DNA of 32,577 nucleotides from Vreelandella andesensis. GTDB lineage: Bacteria; Pseudomonadota; Gammaproteobacteria; Pseudomonadales; Halomonadaceae. Location of the stretch: contig NZ_RZHG01000018.1 in the NCBI RefSeq assembly GCF_003989795.1, positions 1-32,577 on the forward strand. Direction: 5' to 3'. How positions within the stretch are numbered: position 1 is the stretch's first letter; every line of letters starts with the position of its first letter. A program made the translations under genes and the position numbers. Below the pieces are notes generated by a model. That model was not told where the DNA came from and did no database searches. It saw nothing but the letters and a program-made list of their open reading frames with translations. Shown here piece after piece: positions 1 to 7,981 of the stretch.

Positions 1-24
1 TACGCATTTCCTGGTGTTTGTCAA
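1..24 (-). promoter_or_regulatory. Candidate second rRNA promoter (P2), cut by window edge
   Basis: A consensus -35 hexamer TTGACA sits on the minus strand at 19-24. The -10 hexamer would begin about 16 bases further on, at position 2, where the last two visible bases read TA before the window ends. Tandem promoters are the usual arrangement for rRNA operons, and this one lies about 160 bases downstream of the P1-like promoter. Only half of it can be seen. Confidence 0.42.
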
Positions 25-101
25 TCACTGTTTTAGTGAAGGGAGCGAGAAAATTAACGAAGCGAGCGAAGCTTGTAGCCCACAACCGTATTTCTAACCC
101 T

Positions 102-138
102 CTGACAAACCAAAGGTTTCCACCTTTGAACTGACAAA
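102..138 (-). repeat. Hairpin flanked by CTGACAAA direct repeats in the rRNA leader
   Basis: A perfect 7-base inverted repeat, CAAAGGT (111-117) and ACCTTTG (122-128) with a four-base loop, is bracketed by two copies of CTGACAAA (102-109 and 131-138). It lies between the two leftward rRNA-type promoters and would be transcribed from P1 as part of the leader. It may be a processing or antitermination structure, or just a leader hairpin. No recognisable boxA was seen in the visible part. Confidence 0.45.
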
Positions 139-182
139 TAAACACCGCTGGTAACGCTGTGCGTCCCCGGCAGCGGATGCGT

Positions 183-240
183 ACTCTACGGTTTCGCTGC
201 CGCGTTGGCAAGGGCTATTTAAAAATAACTGTAAAAAAAT
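183..240 (-). promoter_or_regulatory. rRNA operon promoter P1 with UP-like element
   Basis: Read on the minus strand there is a -35 hexamer TTGCCA (206-211), a 17-base spacer and a -10 hexamer TAGAGT (183-188). An A/T-rich tract at about 213-240 lies immediately upstream, in the place of an UP element, and the sequence after the -10 is rich in G and C. This combination is typical of ribosomal RNA P1 promoters in Gammaproteobacteria. No open reading frame follows on that strand up to the window edge, which fits an untranslated rRNA leader. The 16S gene itself would lie off the left edge, so the assignment to an rrn operon is inferred. Confidence 0.62.
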
Positions 241-344
241 TACAGCGAGTCAATTCCAAAACCAACTATAAGTATAGCCGCACTTGCTAGTGGCGCAAGA
301 GAACAATCAGCTCATTTGATCTGTGAACACCATAAACTAATATT

Positions 345-885
345 TGCTCAATCTGCCGTCTTGCTAGGTCCAGAAATGGGCAGCACACTGGTTGGCACTA
401 GCGCCACCCAATGTGCTGCTCTACAACACCAAAATGTATCTAGTTGCGTATCCGCATCAAGCACATCGATATACGCAGGTGGCATAGTGACCACTAAAGG
501 ATCATTGCCTTCATTTTTCACTAGGAAGAGCGTGTCCGTTTACGCCAACGCAAAGTTAACACCCGACACCGCCACGTCCACCGCTATGAAGTGTTCGAGC
601 AATCACTGCCTTGCGACTGCAGCCATATAGTCATCATCTCGAATACCCCCGGCGCCTGTTTTATCGTATATAACCTCGCAAATTTCATCCGTAATAAAGA
701 TGAATCGCCGAGATAATAATGTAAGAAGACGCCTGCTCATTCTGCTGAACCAAATATTCGCCTAAATCTGATTCCAGGGCTTCAATACCCGCTTTTTCAA
801 GGTGCACATTACAGTGCATCTCCACAGAAACCATGAACTTACTCTTAATGATGGCTTTCGCTTCTAGCAATGCAGTGAACGACAC
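345..885 (-). pseudogene. lutB: lutB/ykgF (lactate utilisation iron-sulfur protein) remnant
   Basis: Minus-strand translation in several frames gives pieces of the LutB/YkgF family in the correct order. They are: KSKFMVSVEMHCN and GIEALESDLGEYLVQ with a following SAIH segment (frame of 685-885); DEICEVIYDKTG and DDYMAAVARQ; then VAVSGVNFALA, LFLVKNEGN, VVTMPPAYI and finally SGPSKTAD near 351-374. LutB is a subunit of the LutABC L-lactate oxidation complex. The reading frame is broken by a frameshift near 695 and by stop codons, for example after AVARQ and after VNFALA. The N-terminal part, all of lutA, and the C-terminal ferredoxin-like cysteine domain are absent. The remnant lies next to an LldR-like regulator gene and its operators, which fits a lost lactate operon. 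Family recognition is from memory. Confidence 0.8.
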
Positions 886-901
886 CGGTGACCCAATAAG
901 C

Positions 902-912
902 TGGTATTACCA
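902..912. promoter_or_regulatory. FadR/LldR-type operator, distal copy
   Basis: TGGT-ATT-ACCA is a perfect palindrome around a three-base centre, matching the TNGTNNNACNA pattern bound by FadR-subfamily GntR regulators such as LldR. It lies just upstream of the lutB remnant on the minus strand. Its centre is 109 bases from a second, longer copy next to the regulator gene. E. coli lldPRD also has two spaced LldR operators. Binding by the adjacent regulator is inferred. Confidence 0.6.
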
Positions 913-931
913 ACTTACAGGTAAAGCAAAA
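904..931 (-). promoter_or_regulatory. Possible relic promoter of the lost lut operon
   Basis: On the minus strand TTTTGC (926-931), a 16-base spacer and TAATAC (904-909) resemble a sigma70 promoter pointing toward the lutB remnant. The -10 lies inside the distal operator, as expected for a repressed promoter. The -35 is a poor match, so this is only a candidate. Confidence 0.35.
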
Positions 932-981
932 GCCGCTCTACGGCTATGCGGTGCGCCTAAGCACCAGCTTGTCATTGACGC

Positions 982-1010
982 TTGAGCAAGACACTCAAAG
1001 CTTTTAAAAT
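982..1010 (+). promoter_or_regulatory. Likely sigma70 promoter of the regulator-dctBD operon
   Basis: TTGAGC (982-987), a 17-base spacer and TAAAAT (1005-1010) precede the regulator gene. The proximal operator begins at 1009 and so covers the end of the -10 and the start site, the arrangement expected for autorepression. Hexamer matches are fair rather than excellent. Confidence 0.5.
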
Positions 1011-1023
1011 TGGTAATACCAAT
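1009..1023. promoter_or_regulatory. FadR/LldR-type operator, proximal copy
   Basis: ATTGGT-AAT-ACCAAT is a perfect 15-base palindrome centred at 1016, ending 17 bases before the regulator start codon. It matches the GntR/FadR operator form TTGGTNNNACCAA. It overlaps the predicted promoter, so the regulator probably represses its own operon, which includes dctB and dctD. Confidence 0.7.
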
Positions 1024-1040
1024 CAAAGGAGCTGAATTTT

Positions 1041-1856
1041 ATGTCTTATCCGCCCCTTCGCCAGCAGCGCTTGGCTGATGTAATTACCGAGCGCCTTGAG
1101 GCAATGATTCTTGAAGGCAGCCTCAAGCCTGGCCAGCGCCTGCCCCCAGAAAGAGAACTTGCTGAGCGTTTTGGCGTGTCTCGCCCCTCTTTGCGTGAAG
1201 CCATTCAAAAGCTTGCCGCACGAGGCCTGCTTACCAGCCGCCAAGGCGGTGGTAACTTTGTGAATGAAACACTAAACAGCGGCTACATTGACCCCTTGCT
1301 GGAGATGCTATCTCGGCACAACGAATTTCATTTGGATTTGCTTGAATTTCGCGATGCAATGGAAGGGATTTCGGCTTATTACGCCGCATTACGCTCAACA
1401 CCCGCGGATAAAGCGGTATTGATCCAGCGCTTTGAAGAACTTGACAGTGGGTTTGTTGGCGCCAACCCCGCACAAGAAGCAAAGTTAGATGCCGCTTTCC
1501 ACCTTGCTATTGCAGAAGCAGCACATAACGTACTGTTACTGCATACTATTAGAGGTATTTTTCATTTATTAGAGCAAAGCATTGTTGATAATCTTGCTCA
1601 TTTTTTTGCAAAGCCCGACTCGCGCTCGCAGCTAATGAAACAACACCGCGCCCTGCTTGATGCAATTTTAGATGGCCGTGCTGAAGATGCCCGAAGCCGA
1701 GCGCACGAGCACCTAGTGTACGTTGAGGAAGGCCTTCTCGAAATAGCCAGAGCGGAAACTCGCGCCCAGCGAGCACTGCGTCGTGCTCAAGGTACCGCTC
1801 AAAGTACTACTCAAAGTACTAATCAAAGTGCTAGTACTAGTAGCACACCCGCATGA
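1041..1856 (+). CDS. lldR: GntR/FadR-family transcriptional regulator, LldR-like
   Basis: The N-terminal winged helix-turn-helix (about residues 8-76) carries the GntR signature LPPERELAERFGVSRPSLREA followed by a GGGNF wing. The C-terminal all-helical FCD ligand domain (about 95-235) includes FHLAIAEAAHN and KQHRALLDAI, whose histidines usually hold a metal. Overall the sequence resembles E. coli LldR, the L-lactate-responsive regulator (compare LRSTPADK with MRATPGDK), rather than FadR. The start has an AAGGAG ribosome site just upstream. The last 23 residues are low complexity: four tetrapeptides AQGT, AQST, TQST and NQSA (residues 249-264) encoded by a 12-base tandem repeat. The stop overlaps the dctB start (ATGA). 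The adjacent lutB remnant and two palindromic operators support a lactate-type ancestry; a different present-day ligand is possible. Confidence 0.82.
   Translation: MSYPPLRQQRLADVITERLEAMILEGSLKPGQRLPPERELAERFGVSRPSLREAIQKLAARGLLTSRQGGGNFVNETLNSGYIDPLLEMLSRHNEFHLDLLEFRDAMEGISAYYAALRSTPADKAVLIQRFEELDSGFVGANPAQEAKLDAAFHLAIAEAAHNVLLLHTIRGIFHLLEQSIVDNLAHFFAKPDSRSQLMKQHRALLDAILDGRAEDARSRAHEHLVYVEEGLLEIARAETRAQRALRRAQGTAQSTTQSTNQSASTSSTPA
1785..1832 (+). repeat. Four-unit 12-base tandem repeat in the regulator's C-terminus
   Basis: Units GCTCAAGGTACC, GCTCAAAGTACT, ACTCAAAGTACT and AATCAAAGTGCT follow each other without gaps and in frame. They encode AQGT, AQST, TQST and NQSA at the disordered tail of the regulator. 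Because the unit is a multiple of three, copy-number change would alter tail length without breaking the frame or the coupled dctB start. Confidence 0.85.
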
Positions 1857-3772
1857 GTCGCTTACTTCGCCTTTCAAACCACCGCTGGCGGCTGCTCTGG
1901 CTAATCGCCATTCCGCTTGGGCTGATGCTTTGCATGTGGCAGGCCGCTCAACTGGCTCGCGAGCAAGCGCTATCGAATTTACAAGACGATGCTGAAAATG
2001 AGTTGCGGCTTTCCGCCGCCAACTTGAATGGATACCTGCTGCGCTATGACTACTTGCCACAAATGCTGGCGACCAGGGAAGGCGTACAACGTTTTTTAGC
2101 TTCCCCAGATAGCCAAGATCCCATGCCGCTCAACTTACTGCTTGACCGTTTTCGCTTTACCGCTGGGGTCTCCGATGTTTATTTACTGAACCGTGACGCC
2201 GATACCATCGCCGCCAGCAACTGGCACCGCCCTAAAACGTTCATTGGCCAAAACTACGCGTTCCGCAGCTATTACACGGATGCTATTACCGGAGGGCAGG
2301 GACGCTTTTATGGCCTAGGTTTACAGTCGCTTGAGCGTGGTTACTATTTTTCTGCGCCGGTTTGGCTTGATGATACCTCCCCCGATGCAAAACCTGACGG
2401 GGTTATTGTCGTCAAAGTGCTGCTCGACGACGTTGAAGAGAGTTGGGCAGAGCAGGATGCTGAACTGTTTGTCACCGATAGCGATAATATTATTTTCATG
2501 GCTAGTCATCCTGAGCTGCGCATGAATGCCCTCTACCCCCTCACCGATAACCAGCGCGACAGCTTACGGGCAACTCGTCGCTATGCAATGGAGCCGTTAA
2601 CGCCTTCAGGCATGAAGCGTGAAGCCCCTTACGGGTCTGATAGCTATCTTGTTAGCTTTGCTAGCGGGCCACTCAGCAGTGGGCACTATTTAAGTCTTAC
2701 GCGCCCCATCCCAGAGTTCGGCTGGCAAATGCATATTTTAAAACCGCTAACCCCGGTGGTGAACGCCCAGTGGATCGCAGCACTGATGGCGGGGGGCTTA
2801 TATGGCGTGGTGGCACTGGGTGGCGGCATTGGTTGGCAACGCTTGCGCTTACGTCGAGAGCGCGAAGCCTTTGCGGAACGCGAACGACAAACCTTGGCGA
2901 GAGTGCGCGATGAACTAGAAGTCAGCGTTGAGCGAAGAACACGTGATTTAGTTGCCAGCAATCAGCGGCTTTCTGATGAAATTGAAGAGCGTCGGCGAGC
3001 AGAAGCAAACCTACGCCAAACGCAAGATGAGCTGATCCAAGCAGCAAAGCTGGCGGTCTTAGGCCAATTGGCTGCCGGGATTAACCATGAATTAAATCAG
3101 CCGCTAGCCGCCATTCGCGCCTACGCTGAAAATGGCCGACGGTTTATCGAGCTTGCGCGGGTGGATAAGGCAGACGCCAACCTAGCGCAAATTGTCGAAC
3201 TCACCCAGCGTATGGCCGATATTAGCGCCCAACTGCGCCAGTTTTCTCGGAAAAGCAGCGAGCGTCAGGAAACAATCTCCGTACAAGCCTGTATTGAGTA
3301 CGCGTTGCGTTTATTCCACAGCCGCTTACGTGATGATGGCATTAAGGTGGTTCACCAGTGGCCCGAGGAAACGCTTTGGGTCGAGGGTGATTTAGTCCGC
3401 CTAGAGCAAGTACTGGTGAACTTGATCAGTAACGCGCTACAAGCAATGAAAGAGCTAGCGTCACCCATGCTGACGCTAAGCGTAGAAATAGCACAACAGC
3501 ACGTGATGATCAGCGTTGCCGATAATGGCCCAGGCATCCCAGAACACCACTTGAGCCAGATTTTCGAACCCTTCTTTACTACGAAAGCACCCGGTAGCGG
3601 ATTAGGGCTGGGACTTTCGATTTCCTCACGTATTATGGAGGATCTAGGCGGCAAACTGCAGGTAACGAATCAGCCCACTGGCGGTGCACAATTCACCATT
3701 ACGCTACCCTGTTCAGCAACGCCTAACGTACTGCCGCCACTTTCGGTCAAGGAGAGTAACAACCATGCATGA
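1853..3772 (+). CDS. dctB: Sensor histidine kinase DctB
   Basis: This is an inner-membrane sensor kinase of the C4-dicarboxylate type. A first membrane helix (about residues 13-31) leads to a large periplasmic double-CACHE-like sensor region (about 35-300), then a second helix starts at W307. A charged coiled coil (about 335-395) precedes the HisKA H-box with His412 in GINHELNQPLAAIRAYAENG. The ATPase domain has an N-box (LVNLISNAL, near 522), a G1 box DNGPGIP from D557 and a G2 box GSGLGLGLS near 581. The AxxHELNQPLAAI form is characteristic of DctB-class kinases. The gene starts inside the stop codon of the regulator gene and overlaps dctD by 8 bases, so the three are probably translationally coupled. 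The ligand (succinate, malate, another acid, or lactate) cannot be told from sequence. Confidence 0.88.
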   Translation: MSRLLRLSNHRWRLLWLIAIPLGLMLCMWQAAQLAREQALSNLQDDAENELRLSAANLNGYLLRYDYLPQMLATREGVQRFLASPDSQDPMPLNLLLDRFRFTAGVSDVYLLNRDADTIAASNWHRPKTFIGQNYAFRSYYTDAITGGQGRFYGLGLQSLERGYYFSAPVWLDDTSPDAKPDGVIVVKVLLDDVEESWAEQDAELFVTDSDNIIFMASHPELRMNALYPLTDNQRDSLRATRRYAMEPLTPSGMKREAPYGSDSYLVSFASGPLSSGHYLSLTRPIPEFGWQMHILKPLTPVVNAQWIAALMAGGLYGVVALGGGIGWQRLRLRREREAFAERERQTLARVRDELEVSVERRTRDLVASNQRLSDEIEERRRAEANLRQTQDELIQAAKLAVLGQLAAGINHELNQPLAAIRAYAENGRRFIELARVDKADANLAQIVELTQRMADISAQLRQFSRKSSERQETISVQACIEYALRLFHSRLRDDGIKVVHQWPEETLWVEGDLVRLEQVLVNLISNALQAMKELASPMLTLSVEIAQQHVMISVADNGPGIPEHHLSQIFEPFFTTKAPGSGLGLGLSISSRIMEDLGGKLQVTNQPTGGAQFTITLPCSATPNVLPPLSVKESNNHA

Positions 3773-5147
3773 GCCGTCGACGCTGCCGGTCATGGTGATC
3801 GACGACGAACCGCACCTGCGTATCACCGCCAGCCAAACACTCGAACTTGCTGGCTACACGCCTCACTGTTTTGAGTCAGCAGAACAAGCGCTTGAAGCGC
3901 TACCCGCAAACTTTCCCGGCGTTATTGTAAGTGACATTCGCATGCCTGGAATGGACGGCATGGCGTTATTGCATGAGCTACATAGCCGCGATGCTACGTT
4001 GCCGATTATCTTAATCACTGGCCACGGCGACATTTCAACCGCGGTAGAAGCGATGCGAGCAGGCGCCTGGGATTTTCTAGAAAAGCCATTCGCGGGTGAC
4101 CAGTTACTGGATGTTGTGAGGCGAGGAATCGAAAAGCGCCAGCTGAGCCTAGAAAACTTGCGCTTAAAAGCCGAACTGGAAGTTCAGCAGGCGGCCCTTG
4201 GGCCACGCCTAGTGGGCCGCACACCTGTGATCTCTCGCCTTGCGGCAATGATTCAGCGCATCAGCCAAGTAGAGGCCGATGTGCTGCTATTTGGCGAAAC
4301 CGGCACCGGAAAAGACCTTGTTGCTCGTGCTATTCACGAGCGCAGTGCCCGTCGCAACAGCCCATTTATGGCTATTAACTGCGGTGCAGTGCCAGAAAAC
4401 ACCATAGAATCAGAACTGTTTGGTCATGAGAAAGGTGCCTTTACCGGCGCTGTCGAGCGGCGAATTGGTAAGTTTGAGCACGCGAATGGCGGCACAGTAT
4501 TTCTTGATGAGATCGAATCCATGCCGTTGGCACTTCAGGTTAAGCTGTTACGCGTCTTGCAAGAGCGCAGCGTCGAGCGTCTTGGGGCTAACGAAACGGT
4601 GCCACTCAATATTCGTGTGATTGCGGCTACCAAGGTGGACCTAAAAGTCGCTGCCGAAGAGGGAAGCTTTCGCGAAGATCTTTATTATCGACTCAACGTG
4701 GTCACCCTGCCACTGCCCGCGCTACGCGAACGGCGCGAGGACATTCCACTGCTATTTCAGCATTTCGCCGTAATCGCGGCAAACCGCAGCGGTTTAGAAG
4801 CGCCCACGCTGGATAGCCATTCGATTGCCGCCTTGCTGGCCCACGACTGGCCTGGCAATGTTCGCGAACTGCGAAATCTTGCCGAGCGTTATGTGCTACT
4901 GGGGGCAGCCTTTGACTACCGCCTGGATGCACTTCTAGAAGGGGTCAACGCTGGCACCGAAGAACCGACGCTGCCCCGACAAGTGGAGCTATTTGAAAAA
5001 AGCCTGATTAGCCAATCCCTTGCCCGTCATCATGGGCGCGTAACCGACGTGTGCCGCCACCTGGGAATACCCCGCAAAACCTTCTACGACAAACTCAAAA
5101 AACACAGTATAAGTGCTAACGATTATCGCCATAGCAGCGACCCTTGA
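3765..5147 (+). CDS. dctD: Sigma54-dependent response regulator DctD
   Basis: A 460-residue NtrC-class activator. The receiver domain (1-125) has acidic pocket residues in VIDDEP, phosphoacceptor Asp57 (SDIRMPG) and Lys107 (LEKPF). The AAA+ domain (about 148-385) shows Walker A GETGTGKD (177-184), the sigma54-contact loop GAFTGA (224-229) and Walker [10 protein letters not shown] Fis-type helix-turn-helix near 424-450 ([20 protein letters not shown]) ends the protein. The frame is open further upstream, but the ATG at 3765 was chosen because AAGGAG lies 11 bases before it and the receiver domain begins at once. It overlaps the end of dctB. DctB phosphorylates DctD, which activates sigma54 promoters of dicarboxylate transporters. 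No dctA or dctPQM lies nearby, but a sigma54-like promoter precedes the TAXI transporter at 10739. The 3' end overlaps the convergent gene by 25 bases. Confidence 0.92.
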   Translation: MHEPSTLPVMVIDDEPHLRITASQTLELAGYTPHCFESAEQALEALPANFPGVIVSDIRMPGMDGMALLHELHSRDATLPIILITGHGDISTAVEAMRAGAWDFLEKPFAGDQLLDVVRRGIEKRQLSLENLRLKAELEVQQAALGPRLVGRTPVISRLAAMIQRISQVEADVLLFGETGTGKDLVARAIHERSARRNSPFMAINCGAVPENTIESELFGHEKGAFTGAVERRIGKFEHANGGTVFLDEIESMPLALQVKLLRVLQERSVERLGANETVPLNIRVIAATKVDLKVAAEEGSFREDLYYRLNVVTLPLPALRERREDIPLLFQHFAVIAANRSGLEAPTLDSHSIAALLAHDWPGNVRELRNLAERYVLLGAAFDYRLDALLEGVNAGTEEPTLPRQVELFEKSLISQSLARHHGRVTDVCRHLGIPRKTFYDKLKKHSISANDYRHSSDP

Positions 5148-5794
5148 TGAAACAACTCAATCAATACGTCCCACGGCGGTACCCAGGGCACCAACGTAAA
5201 TAACGCAATCAACATAAAGACGTTGGATAGCGGACGACGGCCATCGCCCAGCTTTAGCGCGGTTCCAAAGGAACGCTTTAACCGCGCACCTTCTAGGTCC
5301 ACGCTGAAGAGTTCGTCGAGGCTCAAATGAATGATGAATCCTAGCAGTACCGCTGCACTATGGCACCACGCCAACCAGGCTGGCTGCGCCAACAAATGAA
5401 AACTGAACGCTGCAGTCACTAGCGCGCACAGCACAGCCGCCATCAGCGAGTGCCAAATACCACGATGAACCGTTAGCCTTGAGAACACCACCGCCGCCAA
5501 ATAGCGCACACTAACGTAAATGCCGCCACACGCTACCAGCAACAAACCTGGCGTTAACCAAGGCTGCAACAACAGCACGCCAAGCACCAGCGAAGGTACG
5601 GATAAAAGGTTAAAAATCAGACGGATAGAGCGAGAACGATCAGCATCAATGTCAGGCAAAATGCCGCCGAAGGCTACCAGGGCAATAATTAATAACGCCT
5701 GAGTCGCTGGCCACCACTCTGCCTGCCAGCCGACATAAGCCGTTAGCACGCCGCCGGCTGCTGCTATCGTAATGTGCGTGCGAAAATTCGCCAT
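5123..5794 (-). CDS. YdjM-type membrane-bound predicted metal-dependent hydrolase
   Basis: A 223-residue polytopic inner-membrane protein of the YdjM/DUF457 family. It carries the family's three conserved clusters: GGILPDIDAD in an early loop, HRGIWHSL in the middle, and IIHLSLDELFSVDL further on. The Asp and His residues could bind a metal. Hydrophobic stretches around residues 30-45, 65-100, 118-140, 145-160 and 190-210 suggest several membrane spans. E. coli YdjM is LexA-controlled, but no SOS box was found upstream here. The biochemical activity of the family is not established. The gene overlaps the end of dctD tail to tail by 25 bases. Its start lies after a weak AGGGTG ribosome site. 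Confidence 0.75.
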   Translation of the reverse strand: MANFRTHITIAAAGGVLTAYVGWQAEWWPATQALLIIALVAFGGILPDIDADRSRSIRLIFNLLSVPSLVLGVLLLQPWLTPGLLLVACGGIYVSVRYLAAVVFSRLTVHRGIWHSLMAAVLCALVTAAFSFHLLAQPAWLAWCHSAAVLLGFIIHLSLDELFSVDLEGARLKRSFGTALKLGDGRRPLSNVFMLIALFTLVPWVPPWDVLIELFHQGSLLWR

Positions 5795-5905
5795 AGCGCG
5801 GCACCCTGGAAAACTGGATAAATTACCAGACTTTTGGCTGCCGCAACATGCCTATTTAAGAAAAAATAGTGTTAGGCCAATTGCTTAGCGCCTACGCCAG
5901 AAAAT

Positions 5906-6442
5906 TCATTGAGCGAGGAACTGATCTTTTAACTTAACGTAGTTACCTGCCGTGTAAGGAAAGAAAGCACGTTCTTTATCTTTTAGTGGACGCAATGCTT
6001 TTGCCGGATTACCGGCGTATACATGGCCACTTTCCAAGCGTTTACCAGGCGTCACCACTGCACCGGCGGCAATAATCACCTCGTCTTCGACGACCGTCCC
6101 ATCCATCACAATCGCCCCCATACCCACCAAGATGCGGCTACCCAGCGTACAGCCATGCAAAATCGCTTTATGGCCAATAGTGACATCATCGCCAATCGTC
6201 AGCGGAAACCCGTCAGGATTAAAATCGCTGGCATGGGTAATATGCAGCACGCTGCCATCTTGCACGCTAGTGCGAGCACCAATGCGGATCCGGTGCATAT
6301 CGCCCCGAATCACCGTCATTGGCCAGACCGAACAGTCATCGCCCAGCGCTACATCACCAATCACCACGCTAGCAGGATCGATATAAACCCGCTCTCCAAG
6401 ACGGGGCGAAACACCTTGAAAAGGTCGTAAGGCATTGCTCAT
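5906..6442 (-). CDS. yrdA: Gamma-class carbonic anhydrase family protein, YrdA-like
   Basis: A 178-residue left-handed beta-helix protein with repeated hexapeptide turns such as IGDDVTIG, LGSRILVG and VEDEVIIAAGAVV. Candidate zinc ligands are His70 (ITHAS) and His91 and His96 (GHKAILHG), which occupy the positions of the three histidines in gamma-carbonic anhydrases. RGD at 46-48 contains the conserved Arg and Asp used in trimer contacts. The closest family model is E. coli YrdA, for which carbonic anhydrase activity is not clearly shown; such proteins are probably cytoplasmic trimers. An AGGAG ribosome site precedes the start. It is separated by 43 bases from the upstream transporter gene on the same strand, so the two may be co-transcribed. 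Confidence 0.86.
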   Translation of the reverse strand: MSNALRPFQGVSPRLGERVYIDPASVVIGDVALGDDCSVWPMTVIRGDMHRIRIGARTSVQDGSVLHITHASDFNPDGFPLTIGDDVTIGHKAILHGCTLGSRILVGMGAIVMDGTVVEDEVIIAAGAVVTPGKRLESGHVYAGNPAKALRPLKDKERAFFPYTAGNYVKLKDQFLAQ

Positions 6443-6485
6443 TGCACTCTCCTGCTTAACGCTATTGGATTCAAATATTCAAGAA

Positions 6486-7826
6486 CTATAGCAACCCGCC
6501 AAGCAATACAATAAACGTCAGCGGAATCGACACCCAGCGTACAATATTGCGCCAGAACACATAGCCATTTTCCCCAACACCCAATGCATGCACTACCTGT
6601 GTTCGGGGCATCACCCATGCCGCAAAGATAGCAATTAATAACCCCCCCATAGGCAGAAAAATATCAGGGGGAATACTGCTGACTAGCTCAAACACATTGC
6701 GTCCGAACAATGGTCTGAAATCGGCGAGCGTGGAAAACGAAAACGCCGATAGCAACCCTAACAGCCATACACTCAGTGCCACGACGGCCGTTGAGACACT
6801 GCGCCGCCACCCGAGCCCTTGCAACGTTGCCACCATTGGTTCAGCGAGGTTAATCGCTGAAGTCCAGGTAGCCAGTAAGAGCAGCAAAAAGAATACGCTT
6901 AACCAAAACGCTCCCCAAGGCAGTTCAGAAAAAGCGATGGGAAGCGTCACAAACATCAGACCAGGGCCATCGGCAGGATCCATACCCTGGGCAAATACCA
7001 CTGAAAAGATGGCAATACCGGCTAATAAGGCCACGCTGATGTCCAGCATTGCGACCGCAAACGCTGCTTTTGGTAGGCTCTGCTCATCAGGCATATAAGC
7101 CCCATAAGCCATTAGCGCACAAGCCCCTACCGCAAGGGTAAAAAATGCATGCCCCATAGCATGCAACACCACAGAGGTCGTTACGTCGCCAAATGACGGT
7201 AAAAAAAGCCAAGAAAGCGCCGTACCAAATCCGTCTGTGGTCGTGGCATAACCGGCTAGTAGTAGCAATAAAACGTACAGCAGAGGCATTAATAGGTTGT
7301 TCAACCTTTCTAAGCCTTTGGCAACACCTGCTGCCACTACTGTCATGGTCATAAACAGAAACAACGAATGGTTAAAAATCAACAAACCTGGGTTTGCTAA
7401 AAACGTTTCGAAACCCGCCCCTATTTCCGCTGCACTCGCGCCATCGAAATTCCCGTTTATTGAAGCGACTAAAAACTCTATCGACCAACCTGACACCACC
7501 GAGTAAAACGACAAGATACAGAAGACGGTAAACGCACCAAACAACCCTAACCAGCGCCAGTGTTGAGAGGCACCCGCGTCAGCGGCCAGCTTACTAAGCG
7601 CTTGCATAGGCCCCCGGCGCCCTGCCCGGCCAATTAAAATCTCGGCCATCATCACAGGGATACCCAACAACAGTACAAACGCCACATAGATCAGTAAAAA
7701 TGCTGCCCCACCGTTTTCGCCAGCAACATACGGGAAGCGCCAAATATTCCCCAACCCAACCGCAGCTCCTGTTACCGCTAAGATAAAGGCTCGCTTTGAC
7801 CCCCAGCGCTCCAGCGTTTCACTCAT
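6486..7826 (-). CDS. Sodium-dependent transporter of the NSS/SNF family
   Basis: A 446-residue inner-membrane symporter. The N-terminus WGSKRAFILAVTGAAVGLGN followed by IWRFPYVAGENGG is the hallmark unwound first helix of neurotransmitter:sodium symporters, which holds substrate and Na+ sites. About 11 further hydrophobic segments fit the LeuT-like fold, and the length matches bacterial members of the YocR/YhdH group. These usually take up amino acids with Na+, which would suit a halophile, but the substrate cannot be assigned. A CAGGAG ribosome site precedes the start. It is divergent from prlC across a 222-base gap. Confidence 0.88.
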   Translation of the reverse strand: MSETLERWGSKRAFILAVTGAAVGLGNIWRFPYVAGENGGAAFLLIYVAFVLLLGIPVMMAEILIGRAGRRGPMQALSKLAADAGASQHWRWLGLFGAFTVFCILSFYSVVSGWSIEFLVASINGNFDGASAAEIGAGFETFLANPGLLIFNHSLFLFMTMTVVAAGVAKGLERLNNLLMPLLYVLLLLLAGYATTTDGFGTALSWLFLPSFGDVTTSVVLHAMGHAFFTLAVGACALMAYGAYMPDEQSLPKAAFAVAMLDISVALLAGIAIFSVVFAQGMDPADGPGLMFVTLPIAFSELPWGAFWLSVFFLLLLLATWTSAINLAEPMVATLQGLGWRRSVSTAVVALSVWLLGLLSAFSFSTLADFRPLFGRNVFELVSSIPPDIFLPMGGLLIAIFAAWVMPRTQVVHALGVGENGYVFWRNIVRWVSIPLTFIVLLGGLL

Positions 7827-7981
7827 TACTTGCTCCTGCCATTGGTGGCACTAGTTGGAAACACTAAAAGGCGGCAAGACTAGCAGGCGCTTACGCCTAG
7901 GCCAAACGCTGGTGTAAGTCTCAGTATTAAACCCAGACATTGAAACACAGCCTCACCGCCCGCACTGTGTCATTATTATCG

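Noticed and set aside
316..630. A 104-residue plus-strand frame starting MICEHHKLIF
   Set aside because: It is antisense to the lutB remnant, has no ribosome site and no protein-like pattern; the minus strand carries recognisable LutB segments.
1713..2060. Minus-strand frame of 115 residues across the regulator-dctB junction
   Set aside because: A shadow of two well-supported coding sequences; part of its Ser/Thr repeats simply mirrors the 12-base repeat.
6023..6430. Plus-strand frame of 135 residues opposite the carbonic anhydrase gene
   Set aside because: Fully antisense to an intact gene, His/Arg/Asn-rich as expected of a shadow frame, and lacking a ribosome site.
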